Part shown: one piece after another, positions 1-8,762 of the stretch
How positions within the stretch are numbered: the first letter of the stretch is position 1
Layout: every line of letters starts with the position of its first letter
Notes under the pieces: generated by a model
Database searches by the model: none
Seen by the model: only the letters and a program-made list of their open reading frames with translations
What the model was told of the DNA's origin: nothing
Source of the DNA: an uncultured Desulfocapsa sp.
Lineage (GTDB): Bacteria > Desulfobacterota > Desulfobulbia > Desulfobulbales > Desulfocapsaceae
Assembly: GCA_947311475.1 (NCBI GenBank)
Contig: CAMZLK010000031.1
Location: 1 to 33,007, forward strand
Reading direction: 5' to 3'
DNA: 33,007 bases
Program-made: the position numbers and the translations under genes

Positions 1-1
1 C

Positions 2-55
2 GGATTGAGTAATCATGAAGTACTGGCGAATATAAAACGATCTTTACCCAAATGA
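2..55 (+). CDS. 3' end of a second yggU-like (DUF167) gene, partial
   Basis: Reading in frame from base 2 to the TGA at 53-55 gives 17 residues that match the C-terminus of the DUF167 protein encoded at 270-572 on the other strand, with one change (His here, Asp there). The rest of the gene would lie left of the window. The match arises because bases 1-124 are the inverted copy of 201-324. It may be the tail of a full tail-to-tail duplicate, a gene fragment carried by an inverted duplication, or an assembly fold-back. Nothing in the window separates these. Confidence 0.45.
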   Translation, partial: GLSNHEVLANIKRSLPK

Positions 56-68
56 ATAGAGTATTATC

Positions 69-256
69 TAAGAGCTTGTCCGAGAATTCCCTTTCGGAGT
101 CTCGTTCCTCGCCACCTGCCCAAAATCGAAGAATTTTTGAAAAATAAACACAGCCATATATTTGATATTGCGAGCATTATTTTCTAACAATTCTGATGAG
201 TTTGGGCAGGTGGCGAGGAACGAGACTCCGAAAGGGCATTCTCGGACAAGCTCTTA
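69..256. mobile_element. MITE-like palindromic element, no coding capacity
   Basis: The core of the inverted repeat is a 188-bp unit starting TAAGAGCTTGTCCGAGAA and ending with its complement, with terminal inverted repeats of about 56 bp. A solo fragment sharing GAGCTTGTCCGAG occurs at about 9676-9699 on the minus strand, which supports a dispersed element rather than a locus-specific hairpin. No open frame resembling a transposase is present. It is called MITE-like from structure only; it could also be a bidirectional terminator or a structured repeat. Confidence 0.5.
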
Positions 257-269
257 GATAATACTCTAT

Positions 270-572
270 TCATTTGGGTAAAGATCGTTTTATATTCGCC
301 AGTACTTCATCATTACTCAATCCGGCAATCAACACACTTTTCCTCCGAGACTGTAAACCATGTTTAATCTCCAGATCCTTTTTCTTTACATGGAGAAATG
401 AGGCAAGAAATTTAATAACAGCAGCATTGGCTTTCCCATCCACAGGAGGAGCAGTAATGGCAAGTTTTATAGCGTCATCATACGAGCCAACAAACGCATT
501 TCGGGAGGAACGTGGCTGAACATACACATTCAGGAGAGTCCTCCCATCTTTATAGGTGGAAATAAAAGGCAT
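270..572 (-). CDS. yggU: YggU/DUF167 family protein
   Basis: This is a 100-residue protein of the small YggU (DUF167) family, whose biochemical role is unknown. The recognisable core is VYVQPRSSRN followed by APPVDGKANAA, then the Lys-rich VKKKDLEI segment and a C-terminal SNDEVL stretch. I chose the ATG at 572 rather than the longer frame from 647. The longer frame would overlap the end of divIVA by 65 bases, while 572 lies 10 bases after the divIVA stop with an AAGGAAAG sequence upstream. It is the last gene of the minus-strand run. Its stop codon lies inside the 124-bp inverted repeat, so its last 17 codons are duplicated at the left edge. Confidence 0.85.
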   Translation of the reverse strand: MPFISTYKDGRTLLNVYVQPRSSRNAFVGSYDDAIKLAITAPPVDGKANAAVIKFLASFLHVKKKDLEIKHGLQSRRKSVLIAGLSNDEVLANIKRSLPK

Positions 573-582
573 ATGGCGTGGA

Positions 583-1581
583 CTACTTTCCTTCTTCCTC
601 TTCGCTGTCAAGGTTAGAGAATACACCATCCAAATTGAAATTATCATTCACTCCCAATTGATCTTCGCCTTTTAAAAGGGATTCAATAACATTTTCATCA
701 ACGTCTATCAACGATTCAGAGGATCCATCCAACTTTTCCGAATCTTCAGCAGTGATGGAACCATCGTCACCGATCTTTATCTTTTGAAAGAGTTCATCAC
801 TCTTGACCGTTGTTTCCTTTTGAACAATCTCCTGGCCATCATCCGGGTAAAAAACTTCAATGGTTTCAAGATAACTCATAAGGGTGGATTTCAGATCTTC
901 CTTCACCTCTTTTTTCTTCTTCTCCAGGGCTTCAATTTCCATTGGCAGGCGCGCAAGTTCATCCTGGGCATCATCTCGAATTTTCGAAATCTCAGCATTG
1001 ACCTCAGCAAGCATTTGCTCTGCTTCTTTCCTGCTTTTTTCTTTTAGGTCCTCTGCAAAAAGCTGAGCACTGGCAAGGGTAGATTTGAAATCAACCTCAT
1101 CCTTCTTTAATTCCTGATTCTGTTCCTTAAGAACTTCGATTTTGTTCGTAAGAATATCCCTTTTTTTTTCAGACTCTTTCAAAGCCGCCTCAGCCTCTTC
1201 AATCAAAGCTTCCATGGTGCTGATTTCTTCGTTGTGCTCTGTATCCTCCTGCTCCATATCGGCAATACGAAGTTGCAACTCTTCTACTTCCTGTTCCAGC
1301 TCGGTGAGTTTTTTTTCTTTCTGAGCACAACTGTCTTTCAATTCATCGGAAATCTTCCTAGTAAACTCCATATCCGACTCAAGGGAACCGGTATAACTAT
1401 CCATGCTCTCTTTTGTCTCACGAAAGGCCTCAAGTTCTTCAAGCTGTTCAGCACACTGCTCCTGCAACTCGAAGAATTCATTTGCGACAATCTCGAGATA
1501 ATCCCTTACTTCCAAAGGATCAACTCCTTTGAATTTTGGTTGAAATTCTTGATCTTTTATTAGCTGTGGAGTTAGTACCAT
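583..1581 (-). CDS. divIVA: DivIVA-domain coiled-coil protein
   Basis: The 332-residue product begins with a DivIVA-type N-terminus (MVLTPQLIKDQEFQPKF, then GVDPLEVRDYLEIVANEF), the module that in DivIVA proteins recognises curved membrane. Residues from about 35 to 230 are dense in Glu, Lys and Leu and should form a long coiled coil. The tail is acidic and low in complexity, ending EEEEGK. It is longer than typical Bacillus DivIVA (about 165 residues) because of the extended coil and tail. A GAGGG sequence sits 8 bases before the ATG. It lies directly after yggT, an adjacency also seen in Gram-positive division clusters, which suggests a role in polar or septal organisation. The cellular role in this organism is inferred. 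Confidence 0.85.
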   Translation of the reverse strand: MVLTPQLIKDQEFQPKFKGVDPLEVRDYLEIVANEFFELQEQCAEQLEELEAFRETKESMDSYTGSLESDMEFTRKISDELKDSCAQKEKKLTELEQEVEELQLRIADMEQEDTEHNEEISTMEALIEEAEAALKESEKKRDILTNKIEVLKEQNQELKKDEVDFKSTLASAQLFAEDLKEKSRKEAEQMLAEVNAEISKIRDDAQDELARLPMEIEALEKKKKEVKEDLKSTLMSYLETIEVFYPDDGQEIVQKETTVKSDELFQKIKIGDDGSITAEDSEKLDGSSESLIDVDENVIESLLKGEDQLGVNDNFNLDGVFSNLDSEEEEGK

Positions 1582-1658
1582 GACAAAGCCCTCTTTAAAT
1601 CAGATGTTGAATCTGGAAGCAACAGATACAATAATTTCCATATTGCTCACTACTCATT

Positions 1659-1958
1659 TCATCTCACTCCCATTGCCATCTGTTTCAGTGTTGGTACAAG
1701 AAAGCTTTGGAGAAACATGATAGCCATGATCAAAATCATGGGTGAAAAATCAATTCCTCCCATGCTCACGGGGAATAGACGCCTGATGCGGCCAAGCAGT
1801 GGTTCAGTTGCTTCGTACAAAAAACGGACAATGGGGTTTCCAGGATCCGCATTTACCCAGGAGATAACTGCACGACCAATAATGACCCACATAAAAGCCG
1901 TCAGTAAAAAATCGATTAACTGTGCGATAGCCATCATAAAATTATTTACAACAAACAT
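1659..1958 (-). CDS. yggT: YggT family integral membrane protein
   Basis: This 99-residue protein has two hydrophobic segments, roughly residues 5-30 and 70-95. Between them is the family's conserved loop: SWVNADPGNPIVRFLYEATE, followed by PLLGRIRR. YggT proteins (YlmG in Gram-positives and plastids) are small inner-membrane proteins linked to membrane or nucleoid organisation, without a settled biochemical function. I chose the ATG at 1958, which has GGAG 7 bases upstream; a TTG immediately before it at 1961 would add one residue. It is encoded between metG and divIVA on the same strand. Confidence 0.85.
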   Translation of the reverse strand: MFVVNNFMMAIAQLIDFLLTAFMWVIIGRAVISWVNADPGNPIVRFLYEATEPLLGRIRRLFPVSMGGIDFSPMILIMAIMFLQSFLVPTLKQMAMGVR

Positions 1959-1991
1959 CAAAATACTCCATCTCTATTATTTTTCTTACTC

Positions 1992-3941
1992 TTAAGCGAC
2001 TCTTGCTCCTGGTGGAACAGAGGCGCTCACTGTGGAAAGAACAAGACGACTCTTCCCGTCTTCTTCCACCTTGGCGGCCAGTACCATCCCTTGAGACTCA
2101 ATACCCATCAGTTTTACAGGTTGCAAATTGGCCACAATAAGGACAAGCATTCCCAGAAGATCTTCCGGACTGTAATATTCAGCTATCCCGGCTACAATTA
2201 CCCGCTCTTCCGGTGCCCTTACTGTAAGTTTCAAAAGCCGATCAGATTTTTTGACGGGCTCTGCGGTTACTATTTCCGCCACCCGAAGTTCCACCTTTTG
2301 AAATTGATCAAATGAGATTACACCTTCAACGTTCCCAGATAATTGCTTGTTTTTGCAGCTCTTCTCTTTCTTTTTCTTCTTTGATTCCTGCTTAACAGAT
2401 TTCTTTTTCTTTTTTGTGTCAACCCGAGGAAAAAGGGCATCAATTTTTTGCAACCTGGTGCCAGCCTCAAGCATTCCCCAAGCTCCATTCCCACTAAGAT
2501 CCGTAACCAGCGGGCTGTCTTGTGCAAGACCAAGCCCTTCTGCCATTTTTCTGCACGTACCGGGCATTATCGGTTGCAGAAGAAGGGTAAGTAAGCGAAG
2601 AGTTTCAGTGAGATTGTAAAGCACCGTATGCAAACGAGCAACACGGGCAGGCTCTTTTACCAAAGCCCATGGTTCATTTGTTACGATATATTTGTTTGCC
2701 TGGCCGATCAGTTCCCACACAGCCTGCAAAGCACGATGAAATTGAAAAACACTCATGTTTTTTCTGTATTTTTCTATAACTGTACCGGCAAGATCAGAAA
2801 GCACCGTATCATCGCCGGCACCCACAAGCGCAGGAACGACACCATCGGTATACTTCACAAGCATTGCCGTTGTACGGCTGTACAGATTCCCAAGATCATT
2901 GGCAAGATCCGAATTTTTTCTGGAAACTATTGCATCAGAGCTAAATGAAGCGTCAAGCCCAAAAGACATCTCACGGAGACAAAAATACCGGATACTGTCC
3001 ACGCCATACTCTTCAATCAGCTCTGCTGGACGTATCACGTTGCCAATGCTTTTTGACATCTTTGTTTCATCAACATTCCAGTACCCGTGGACATGGAGTT
3101 TCTTATACAACGGAAGTCCCATGGACAGGATCATGGTTGGCCAGTAGATTGCATGAGGTTTTAAAATATCCTTGGCAATTACGTGCTCTGCCGCACTCCA
3201 GTAGTCATCAAACTCCTTGCCATCTGGATAGCCAGCACCCGTAAGGTAATTGATGAGAGCATCAAACCAGACATACGTGACAAAATTCTCATCAAAAGGC
3301 AGTGGAATCCCCCAGGTAAGACGGGAGGTGGGTCGCGAGATGCACAGGTCTTCGAGTGGTTCACTCAAAAACGAGAGAACCTCGTTTTTATAGCGTTCAG
3401 GAGTAATGAAATCGGGATTTGCATTAATATGATCAATCAGATCCTGTTGATAGCATGACATACGAAAGAAATAGTTTTCTTCTGTTATCTCATCGGGGAC
3501 AGTTTGATGATCTGGACATTTTCCGTCTTCAAGCTCTTTTTCAGTTAAAAACCGTTCACAGCCGGTGCAATATAATCCGGTATATTTATCAAAATAAATA
3601 TCACCCTTATCATACACCTGCTGCAAAATGGCTTGAACTGTCGCTACATGGTCTTTGTCCGTTGTACGAATGAAATTATCCGGTTCAACATCGAGTAATG
3701 GCCAGGTCGAACGAAACATCGCACTGATCCGATCAACATATTCCTTAGGGCTACAGCCCTCTTTCTCTGCAGCTTCTGCTATCTTGTCGCCATGCTCATC
3801 TGTGCCAGTTTGAAATCTAACGGTATCGCCAGTCAAACGTCGAAACCTGTTGTAGGTATCGGCAACAATGGTGGTATAGGCGTGACCAAGATGCGGCTGC
3901 GCATTTACATAATAAATAGGGGTAGTTATATACGTTGTCAT
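1992..3941 (-). CDS. metG: Methionyl-tRNA synthetase
   Basis: The 649-residue enzyme attaches methionine to tRNA-Met in the cytoplasm. The class I HIGH motif appears as HLGH at residues 17-20 (PIYYVNAQPHLGHAY), and KMSKS as KMSKSIGN in the middle of the chain. A single zinc knuckle, CTGC followed by CPDH, lies in the connective domain. Residues from about 545 form an EMAP/Trbp111-type tRNA-binding domain (SFDQFQKVELRVAEI), the dimerising tail of bacterial MetG. A very Lys-rich linker (about residues 510-535) joins it to the anticodon domain. It follows the ricT-like gene by 33 bases in the same operon; no strong ribosome binding site is visible. Confidence 0.97.
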   Translation of the reverse strand: MTTYITTPIYYVNAQPHLGHAYTTIVADTYNRFRRLTGDTVRFQTGTDEHGDKIAEAAEKEGCSPKEYVDRISAMFRSTWPLLDVEPDNFIRTTDKDHVATVQAILQQVYDKGDIYFDKYTGLYCTGCERFLTEKELEDGKCPDHQTVPDEITEENYFFRMSCYQQDLIDHINANPDFITPERYKNEVLSFLSEPLEDLCISRPTSRLTWGIPLPFDENFVTYVWFDALINYLTGAGYPDGKEFDDYWSAAEHVIAKDILKPHAIYWPTMILSMGLPLYKKLHVHGYWNVDETKMSKSIGNVIRPAELIEEYGVDSIRYFCLREMSFGLDASFSSDAIVSRKNSDLANDLGNLYSRTTAMLVKYTDGVVPALVGAGDDTVLSDLAGTVIEKYRKNMSVFQFHRALQAVWELIGQANKYIVTNEPWALVKEPARVARLHTVLYNLTETLRLLTLLLQPIMPGTCRKMAEGLGLAQDSPLVTDLSGNGAWGMLEAGTRLQKIDALFPRVDTKKKKKSVKQESKKKKKEKSCKNKQLSGNVEGVISFDQFQKVELRVAEIVTAEPVKKSDRLLKLTVRAPEERVIVAGIAEYYSPEDLLGMLVLIVANLQPVKLMGIESQGMVLAAKVEEDGKSRLVLSTVSASVPPGARVA

Positions 3942-3974
3942 CGTTACTAAAAAATATGCAGGTTTTTAAAAAAA

Positions 3975-4904
3975 TTACGCTTTTTTATGGCCTGCATTTT
4001 TATCCTTTTTCTCTTTTTTCTTTTCTGGTTTAACTCTTTCAGCATTCCGCCATTGCTCCTCAGCAAGTATTCCAACGTCACCAACGTGGTTCACAACCTG
4101 AAGCGTTCTCTGCAAGGGATTCTGCCGTCTTACCTTATAAAGCTGACCATCAACCTTGATTTTCTTTCCAGGCTGGGGCATGCCTTTTCGTTCCCGCTTA
4201 TAGGTTTCAAATTCATAGGTCAGGCAACAGAGAAGCCTGTTACAAACACCTGAAATTTTAGCAGGATTTAATGGCAGATCCTGCTCTTTGGCCATCTTGA
4301 TAGACACAGAATCAAACTTTTTCATGTGTCCCGAACAGCAAAGCTCCCGACCACAGGTACCAAGCCCGCCAATCATCTTGGTTTCATGGCGCACACCCAC
4401 CTGCCTCATTTCCACCCTTGTTCGAAATTCCTGAACAAGATCTTTTACCAACGCCCTGAAATCAACACGTTTGTCGGCAGTAAAATAAAAAATCATCTTG
4501 CTGCCGTTGAAAAACCGCTCCACACGAACAAGACACATCCGCAATGCATGTCGTAGAATCAACCTCTTACAAGTGTTAAAGGCTGCCTCTTCTTCTATGG
4601 GGATATTGGCGTAGCGGTTACACTCTTCATGGGCTGCTCGACGTGACAGTTCATAACTTGCCCGCCGTTCCCCGTCAGAATCTCTACAGGCAGGGGCAGT
4701 ACAAATAATGCATGCAGGTTCAATGCCGAATTCCCCGCGCACCATAACTACTTCACCCTTTTGCAAATCATCCAAAGTTGAAGATGCCGTGAATTCCTGG
4801 CCTTCCACACGAAATCTGATTCGATAAAAATAGAGCAAAACTGCTTCTTTTTCCACATCCGCTTCCGGCTGAGTATCTTTTTGATGAACCTGATCTTCTT
4901 CCAT
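3975..4904 (-). CDS. ricT: PSP1-domain protein, RicT/YaaT-like
   Basis: The 309-residue product matches the PSP1 C-terminal domain family. Diagnostic segments are KMIFYFTADKRVDFRALVKDL, GGLGTCGRELCCSGHM and GVCNRLLCCLTYEFE. The clustered cysteines are those that in the Bacillus RicT/YaaT complex help hold iron-sulfur clusters, and they are all present here. The tail is Lys-rich (EKKKEKKDK). I chose the ATG at 4904, 8 bases after the holB stop. An alternative TTG at 4946 would overlap holB by 34 bases. The gene order holB > ricT > metG also occurs in Bacillus, which supports the call. Whether partners like RicA and RicF exist here cannot be seen. Confidence 0.85.
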   Translation of the reverse strand: MEEDQVHQKDTQPEADVEKEAVLLYFYRIRFRVEGQEFTASSTLDDLQKGEVVMVRGEFGIEPACIICTAPACRDSDGERRASYELSRRAAHEECNRYANIPIEEEAAFNTCKRLILRHALRMCLVRVERFFNGSKMIFYFTADKRVDFRALVKDLVQEFRTRVEMRQVGVRHETKMIGGLGTCGRELCCSGHMKKFDSVSIKMAKEQDLPLNPAKISGVCNRLLCCLTYEFETYKRERKGMPQPGKKIKVDGQLYKVRRQNPLQRTLQVVNHVGDVGILAEEQWRNAERVKPEKKKEKKDKNAGHKKA

Positions 4905-4912
4905 AATAACGT

Positions 4913-5917
4913 CTATTCTCTCAACCGAAACAGGAGCACTTCGCAAACGAGTGTTCGATTACAGTTTCGACCCAATTCTTTTTCTGCCTGATTAATTGCT
5001 TGCAGTTTAGCAAAAAATTGTTCGGAATTCCAGCCTTTCCGTGTATTCAGGACATCTGTAGCAGGCTGTTGCCCATGGCACACAAGCAGACAATCTCTGA
5101 TCCAGAGTTTAACCAAGGAAAACAGATGCGGTAAATGCTCTTTCAAAGCCGCCATGGATTCCGCCATCAGAAGAAGCTCACCAGATTCATTTTCCCTGCT
5201 ACCCACAGGTTCAGCGAGCAGGACAACTAGTTTTTTCCAAAAATCTATGAGTTCTTTACGACGAAAAAGCTGCGCCTTCCCAGGGCTTCCTTCTCCAAGT
5301 TTTGCAAGGAGTGTTGCAGTTTCCAAATCAAGTGTATCATCCTGCTGCAAAAGAATTTTGCTGGTTTCCGCGTTGGTTAATCCGTAAAACGGAATACTCT
5401 GACATCTTGATATGATTGTCTGCAACACAACACCCGCTGAATCTGCGGTGAGAATAAGAAGGTTGTTCTCAGGTGGTTCTTCAAGGGTTTTTAAGAGACT
5501 GTTTGCGGCCTCCTGGCGCATGGTGTGTACATCTTCAATTAGGATTACTCGTGTTGCTGCCTCATAGGGAGCAAAAGAAAGTGCTTTTATGAGGTCTCGA
5601 ATCTGAGCAATCCTGATTGCACCCTTAACAGGAGAAACAAGCAAAAAATCAGGGTGCGACCCACCAATGAGTTTTTTACAAGACACGCACTCACCACACG
5701 CGATAAGTCCATTTGCAGCCGCACAATTGACGGCTGCAGCAAGCCCTCTTGCAAAGAATTGCTTACCAACTCCTTCCGGCCCTCGAAAAAGATATGCATG
5801 GGCAAGCCGGTCTGAAGCAAGACTTCTGGAGAGCAGATTCTTTGCCTGATGCTGACCATAAAAAGGCTTACCACCTATTTGGAGGTCAATAGCGGACATT
5901 TTGGAGTGAGCGTGCAT
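4913..5917 (-). CDS. holB: DNA polymerase III delta' subunit
   Basis: The 334-residue AAA+ clamp-loader subunit is the same length as E. coli HolB. It shows a Walker A-like GPEGVGK near residue 46, a zinc-binding cysteine group (CGECVSC with an upstream Cys), the sensor region KTLEEPPENNLLIL, and the SRC motif (SRCQSIPF) that supplies an arginine finger to neighbouring clamp-loader subunits. The start is uncertain: ATG 5917 gives MHAHSKM, and the internal ATG at 5899 gives MSAIDLQ, which may be the true start. Neither has a clear ribosome binding site. The upstream spacer to ychF is almost entirely occupied by a dispersed repeat. Confidence 0.9.
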   Translation of the reverse strand: MHAHSKMSAIDLQIGGKPFYGQHQAKNLLSRSLASDRLAHAYLFRGPEGVGKQFFARGLAAAVNCAAANGLIACGECVSCKKLIGGSHPDFLLVSPVKGAIRIAQIRDLIKALSFAPYEAATRVILIEDVHTMRQEAANSLLKTLEEPPENNLLILTADSAGVVLQTIISRCQSIPFYGLTNAETSKILLQQDDTLDLETATLLAKLGEGSPGKAQLFRRKELIDFWKKLVVLLAEPVGSRENESGELLLMAESMAALKEHLPHLFSLVKLWIRDCLLVCHGQQPATDVLNTRKGWNSEQFFAKLQAINQAEKELGRNCNRTLVCEVLLFRLRE

Positions 5918-5932
5918 TTCAGGACATTCTCA

Positions 5933-6062
5933 TTAGTACCTTACTTCTGAACTTCTGGAAGAAAAAACAGGTAGCGTAGACTCCGAGAAACTGAGGAAGG
6001 TTAATTGTAATCATATTGTTACGTTATCTTCAAGGTACTTACTTGCAGTTCACCTGCGTTAG
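5933..6062 (-). repeat. Stop-codon-associated repeat, copy A (divergent)
   Basis: This is the most divergent of five copies (130 bp). Read on the plus strand it begins TTAGTACCTTACT and ends AAGGTACTTACTTGC then GCGTTAG. The terminal pair is AGTACCTT/AAGGTACT, where other copies have AGTGCCTT/AAGGCACT, so both arms changed together and pairing is kept. The inner part is hardly related to the other copies. It fills the ychF-holB spacer, and its CTAA end contains the ychF stop codon. Confidence 0.8.
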
Positions 6063-7156
6063 ACATTAAAACGGAAATTCAGACAATCGCCATCAACCAC
6101 AACATACTCTTTTCCTTCAGAACGCATTAAACCTTTTTCTTTGGCACCATTTTCACCGCCACAGGCAACAAAATCATCGTAGCTAATAGTCTCAGCACGG
6201 ATAAACCCTCGTTCAAAATCGGAATGAATCTTTCCCGCAGCTCCCGGTGCTTTCGTTCCCTCGGTAATCGTCCAGGCACGAGTTTCTTTTTCACCAACTG
6301 TAAAATACGTGATCAGGCCGAGAAGTTTATAGCCGGCTGCAATCAAACGATTCAGACCAGGCTCCTCCATTCCCATATCTGCAAGGAATTCCTGCTGTTC
6401 TTCAGCATCAAGCTGGCTAAGCTCCTGCTCGATGGAACCTGCAATGATGATAACACCATCCCCGTCTTCGTTGGCTAGTTTTTCCAGAACCCGAACATAA
6501 TCGTTTCCACTGGTCACATCTTCTTCAAGTACATTGGCAACATAAAGAACCGGTTTGTCGGTGAGTAGACACATCTCTTTCATCATCTCTTCTTCCATAT
6601 CACTTTCAAGAGCGAGAGTTCTGGCAGAGGCTCCGCCATCAAGCACATCGCGGAGCCGTTCAAGAAAAACAGCCTGGGCCTTCAGGGTTTTATCACCGGA
6701 TTTGGCCATGGACCGGGCTTTTTTCAGCCTTTTTTCCACAGTATCGAGATCAGACAAAATTAACTCCATGGTGATAACTTCCCGATCCCTTTCAGGGTCA
6801 ATGGAACCATCCACATGAACAATATTTTCATCCTCAAAACAGCGAACCACATGGACAAGAGCATCCACCTGCCTGATGTGACCAAGGAACTGGTTTCCAA
6901 GACCTTCTCCCTGGCTTGCCCCTTTCACAAGGCCTGCAATATCTACAAACTCCATCTGGGTTGCGACTTTACGTTTTGTTTTGGCCATCTCAGCCAAAAC
7001 ATCAAGGCGTTTATCGGGCACCGGAACTATGCCCACATTTGGCTCAATGGTACAAAAGGGATAATTCTCGGCATCAATCCCAGCCGCAGTTAAAGCATTA
7101 AAAATTGTGGACTTCCCAACATTTGGAAGACCGACAATACCACAACGAAAACCCAT
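6059..7156 (-). CDS. ychF: Ribosome-binding ATPase YchF
   Basis: The 365-residue Obg-family P-loop protein is close to E. coli YchF (363). The P-loop GLPNVGKSTIFNALT is at residues 9-23, switch/G3 is DIAGLVKGASQGEG, and the NVLEED segment stands where G4 would be, consistent with YchF favouring ATP over GTP. The C-terminal TGS-like domain contains ERGFIRAETI and ends in the family's FRFNV. A GGGGAG sequence precedes the ATG, and a candidate promoter lies 41-68 bases upstream. It is the first gene of the minus-strand run reaching to yggU. Its TAA is the TAA of the repeat boundary CTAA, so the protein end is intact. Confidence 0.97.
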   Translation of the reverse strand: MGFRCGIVGLPNVGKSTIFNALTAAGIDAENYPFCTIEPNVGIVPVPDKRLDVLAEMAKTKRKVATQMEFVDIAGLVKGASQGEGLGNQFLGHIRQVDALVHVVRCFEDENIVHVDGSIDPERDREVITMELILSDLDTVEKRLKKARSMAKSGDKTLKAQAVFLERLRDVLDGGASARTLALESDMEEEMMKEMCLLTDKPVLYVANVLEEDVTSGNDYVRVLEKLANEDGDGVIIIAGSIEQELSQLDAEEQQEFLADMGMEEPGLNRLIAAGYKLLGLITYFTVGEKETRAWTITEGTKAPGAAGKIHSDFERGFIRAETISYDDFVACGGENGAKEKGLMRSEGKEYVVVDGDCLNFRFNV

Positions 7157-7196
7157 ATATCAACTCCCCACCATTTAAGGCGCTATAAAAACAACT

Positions 7197-7224
7197 ATTA
7201 TCAAACATCACGACAAATTATCAA
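7197..7224 (-). promoter_or_regulatory. Candidate sigma-70 promoter for ychF operon
   Basis: On the minus strand TTGATA (7224-7219), a 16-base spacer and GATAAT (7202-7197) each differ from consensus by one base. It lies in the divergent ychF-mtaD spacer. A start site near 7190 gives a leader of about 35 bases. Confidence 0.5.
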
Positions 7225-7310
7225 AAATAGAATAGTATACCCTGCCCAAAGAGAAAAAGCCCATTTTTTTGGTAACTATTCAGCAGCAACTTTTCCTGTA
7301 AGGAACCCGT

Positions 7311-8618
7311 ATGTCCACTACATCCATACTTATCAATAATGTCACCCTTTTCACAGATCCCGCCACTCCACTTAGCGACAATCAATGGCTTTTATGTGAA
7401 GGTGACTCTATTCATTCCTTTGGCTCCATGGATTCAGTACCAGATTGCCCCGATGCTGTTCTAATCGATGGAACAGACAAACTGCTTATGCCAGGGCTTA
7501 TCAATGCACATAACCACTGTGCAATGACTCTTTTTCGTGGACTCGCTGATGATCTTGAACTCGGCGAATGGCTGAATGAACATATCTTCCCGGCAGAAGC
7601 CGCAAACGTTAATCCGGAAATGGTTTACTGGTGTACAAAACTTGCAGCAGCAGAAATGATACTATCAGGCAGTACCACTGTGGCTGATGGGTACTTCCAT
7701 GAAGATCAGGCGGCACGAGCACTTCTTGAGTCTGGGATGAGGGCTATCCCAGCCCATGGTATTGTTGATTTTCCAGCTCCTGGAGTTCCTGATCCCAAAT
7801 CCAATATTGACGCTGTGGAGACTTTCCTTTCTGACTGGAAAAACAAAAGTGACCGAATCTCACCTGGGGTATTTGCTCATTCGCCATACACCTGTTCTCC
7901 CCAAACATTACAGACTGCTAAAGCACTGGCGGTTCAACACAAAGTTCCTTTCTTCATACATATTGCAGAAAGCAGGCATGAACAGGAAATCATAATGGAC
8001 TTGCAGGGTACGAGTCCCATTCGCCATCTGTCAGCTCTTAATCTGCTGGACCAAGACACCGTCCTCATCCACTGCGTCTGGCTTGACGCTGAAGACAGAA
8101 AAATCATTCTGGACAGCGGGGCCGGAGTGATAATATGCCCCCAGAGTCACCTTAAGCTGGCATCTGGAATTGCAAAGGCTTCACTCATGGACTCAATGGG
8201 AATCCCCATGGGAATCGGAACAGATGGAAGTGCCAGCAATAACAGCCTGGATCTCTTTTGCGAAATGGACATCCTTGCAAAAACCCAGAAACTGGGGACA
8301 CTTGACCCCACCGCCATGCCCGCAAACCGGGTGCTGGCAGCAGCAACCGTAAATAACGCAGGAATTTTAGGCCTCTCCCATGTTGGAAAACTCATGCCTG
8401 GATACAAGGCAGATATTATTCTTTTAGATATGAAGCAACCTCACTTGCAACCTTTTTATAATAGCGACCTGCTGGTTTACAGCGGCAAAGGTGCAGATGT
8501 TGAAACAGTTATCATAAATGGAAAACTCATACTGCAGGAACGCACACTACTCTCTTTTGATCTTGATGAATGTATGGCGGAAGTTAAAAAGCTTGCTGTT
8601 CCTCTCGGTCTGCTCTAA
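7311..8618 (+). CDS. mtaD: Amidohydrolase, MTA/SAH deaminase family
   Basis: The 435-residue protein belongs to the TrzA/MtaD branch of metal-dependent amidohydrolases, which deaminate 5'-methylthioadenosine, S-adenosylhomocysteine or related aminopurines. The metal site is visible as NAHNHC (first His pair), HIAES (third His), IHCVWLD (fourth His) and GTDGSASNN (the metal-binding Asp). MPGLINAHNHCAM is typical of the family. Length is normal. AAGGA precedes the ATG by about 8 bases. It is transcribed away from ychF as a single gene. Substrate cannot be fixed from sequence: chlorohydrolase-type or other cytosine/guanine-deaminase-like activities are alternatives, but the SAH/MTA salvage role is the most common in anaerobes. 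Confidence 0.85.
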   Translation: MSTTSILINNVTLFTDPATPLSDNQWLLCEGDSIHSFGSMDSVPDCPDAVLIDGTDKLLMPGLINAHNHCAMTLFRGLADDLELGEWLNEHIFPAEAANVNPEMVYWCTKLAAAEMILSGSTTVADGYFHEDQAARALLESGMRAIPAHGIVDFPAPGVPDPKSNIDAVETFLSDWKNKSDRISPGVFAHSPYTCSPQTLQTAKALAVQHKVPFFIHIAESRHEQEIIMDLQGTSPIRHLSALNLLDQDTVLIHCVWLDAEDRKIILDSGAGVIICPQSHLKLASGIAKASLMDSMGIPMGIGTDGSASNNSLDLFCEMDILAKTQKLGTLDPTAMPANRVLAAATVNNAGILGLSHVGKLMPGYKADIILLDMKQPHLQPFYNSDLLVYSGKGADVETVIINGKLILQERTLLSFDLDECMAEVKKLAVPLGLL

Positions 8619-8644
8619 TATTTTTTATCACGGGTACTTACTGT

Positions 8645-8664
8645 CTGTCTCAAGAAAGAGACAG
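8645..8664. promoter_or_regulatory. GTCTC-AAGAAA-GAGAC palindrome, copy 1
   Basis: CTGTCTC and GAGACAG form a perfect 7-bp stem around AAGAAA, 27 bases after the mtaD stop. The same arms recur at 8763 and 9099. Confidence 0.5.
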
Positions 8665-8762
8665 GCTTAACTGAACAAATCTCCATTACTACTTATTGCA
8701 ACAACAGGCAAAGAGTACCTGCCCAAGCCCACTTAGCCCCTCCTACCGGGAGCAGATACTTT

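Larger units (their letters stand above)
1..324. repeat. Long inverted repeat, 124-bp arms, 76-bp spacer
   Basis: Bases 1-124 are the reverse complement of 201-324 with two mismatches (position 14 against 311, position 88 against 237). The spacer 125-200 is AT-rich and not repeated. The arms contain two parts: an outer 68 bp including the end of the yggU reading frame, and an inner part that looks like the terminal inverted repeat of a small element. The left arm starts at the window edge, so the true arm may be longer. Confidence 0.9.
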
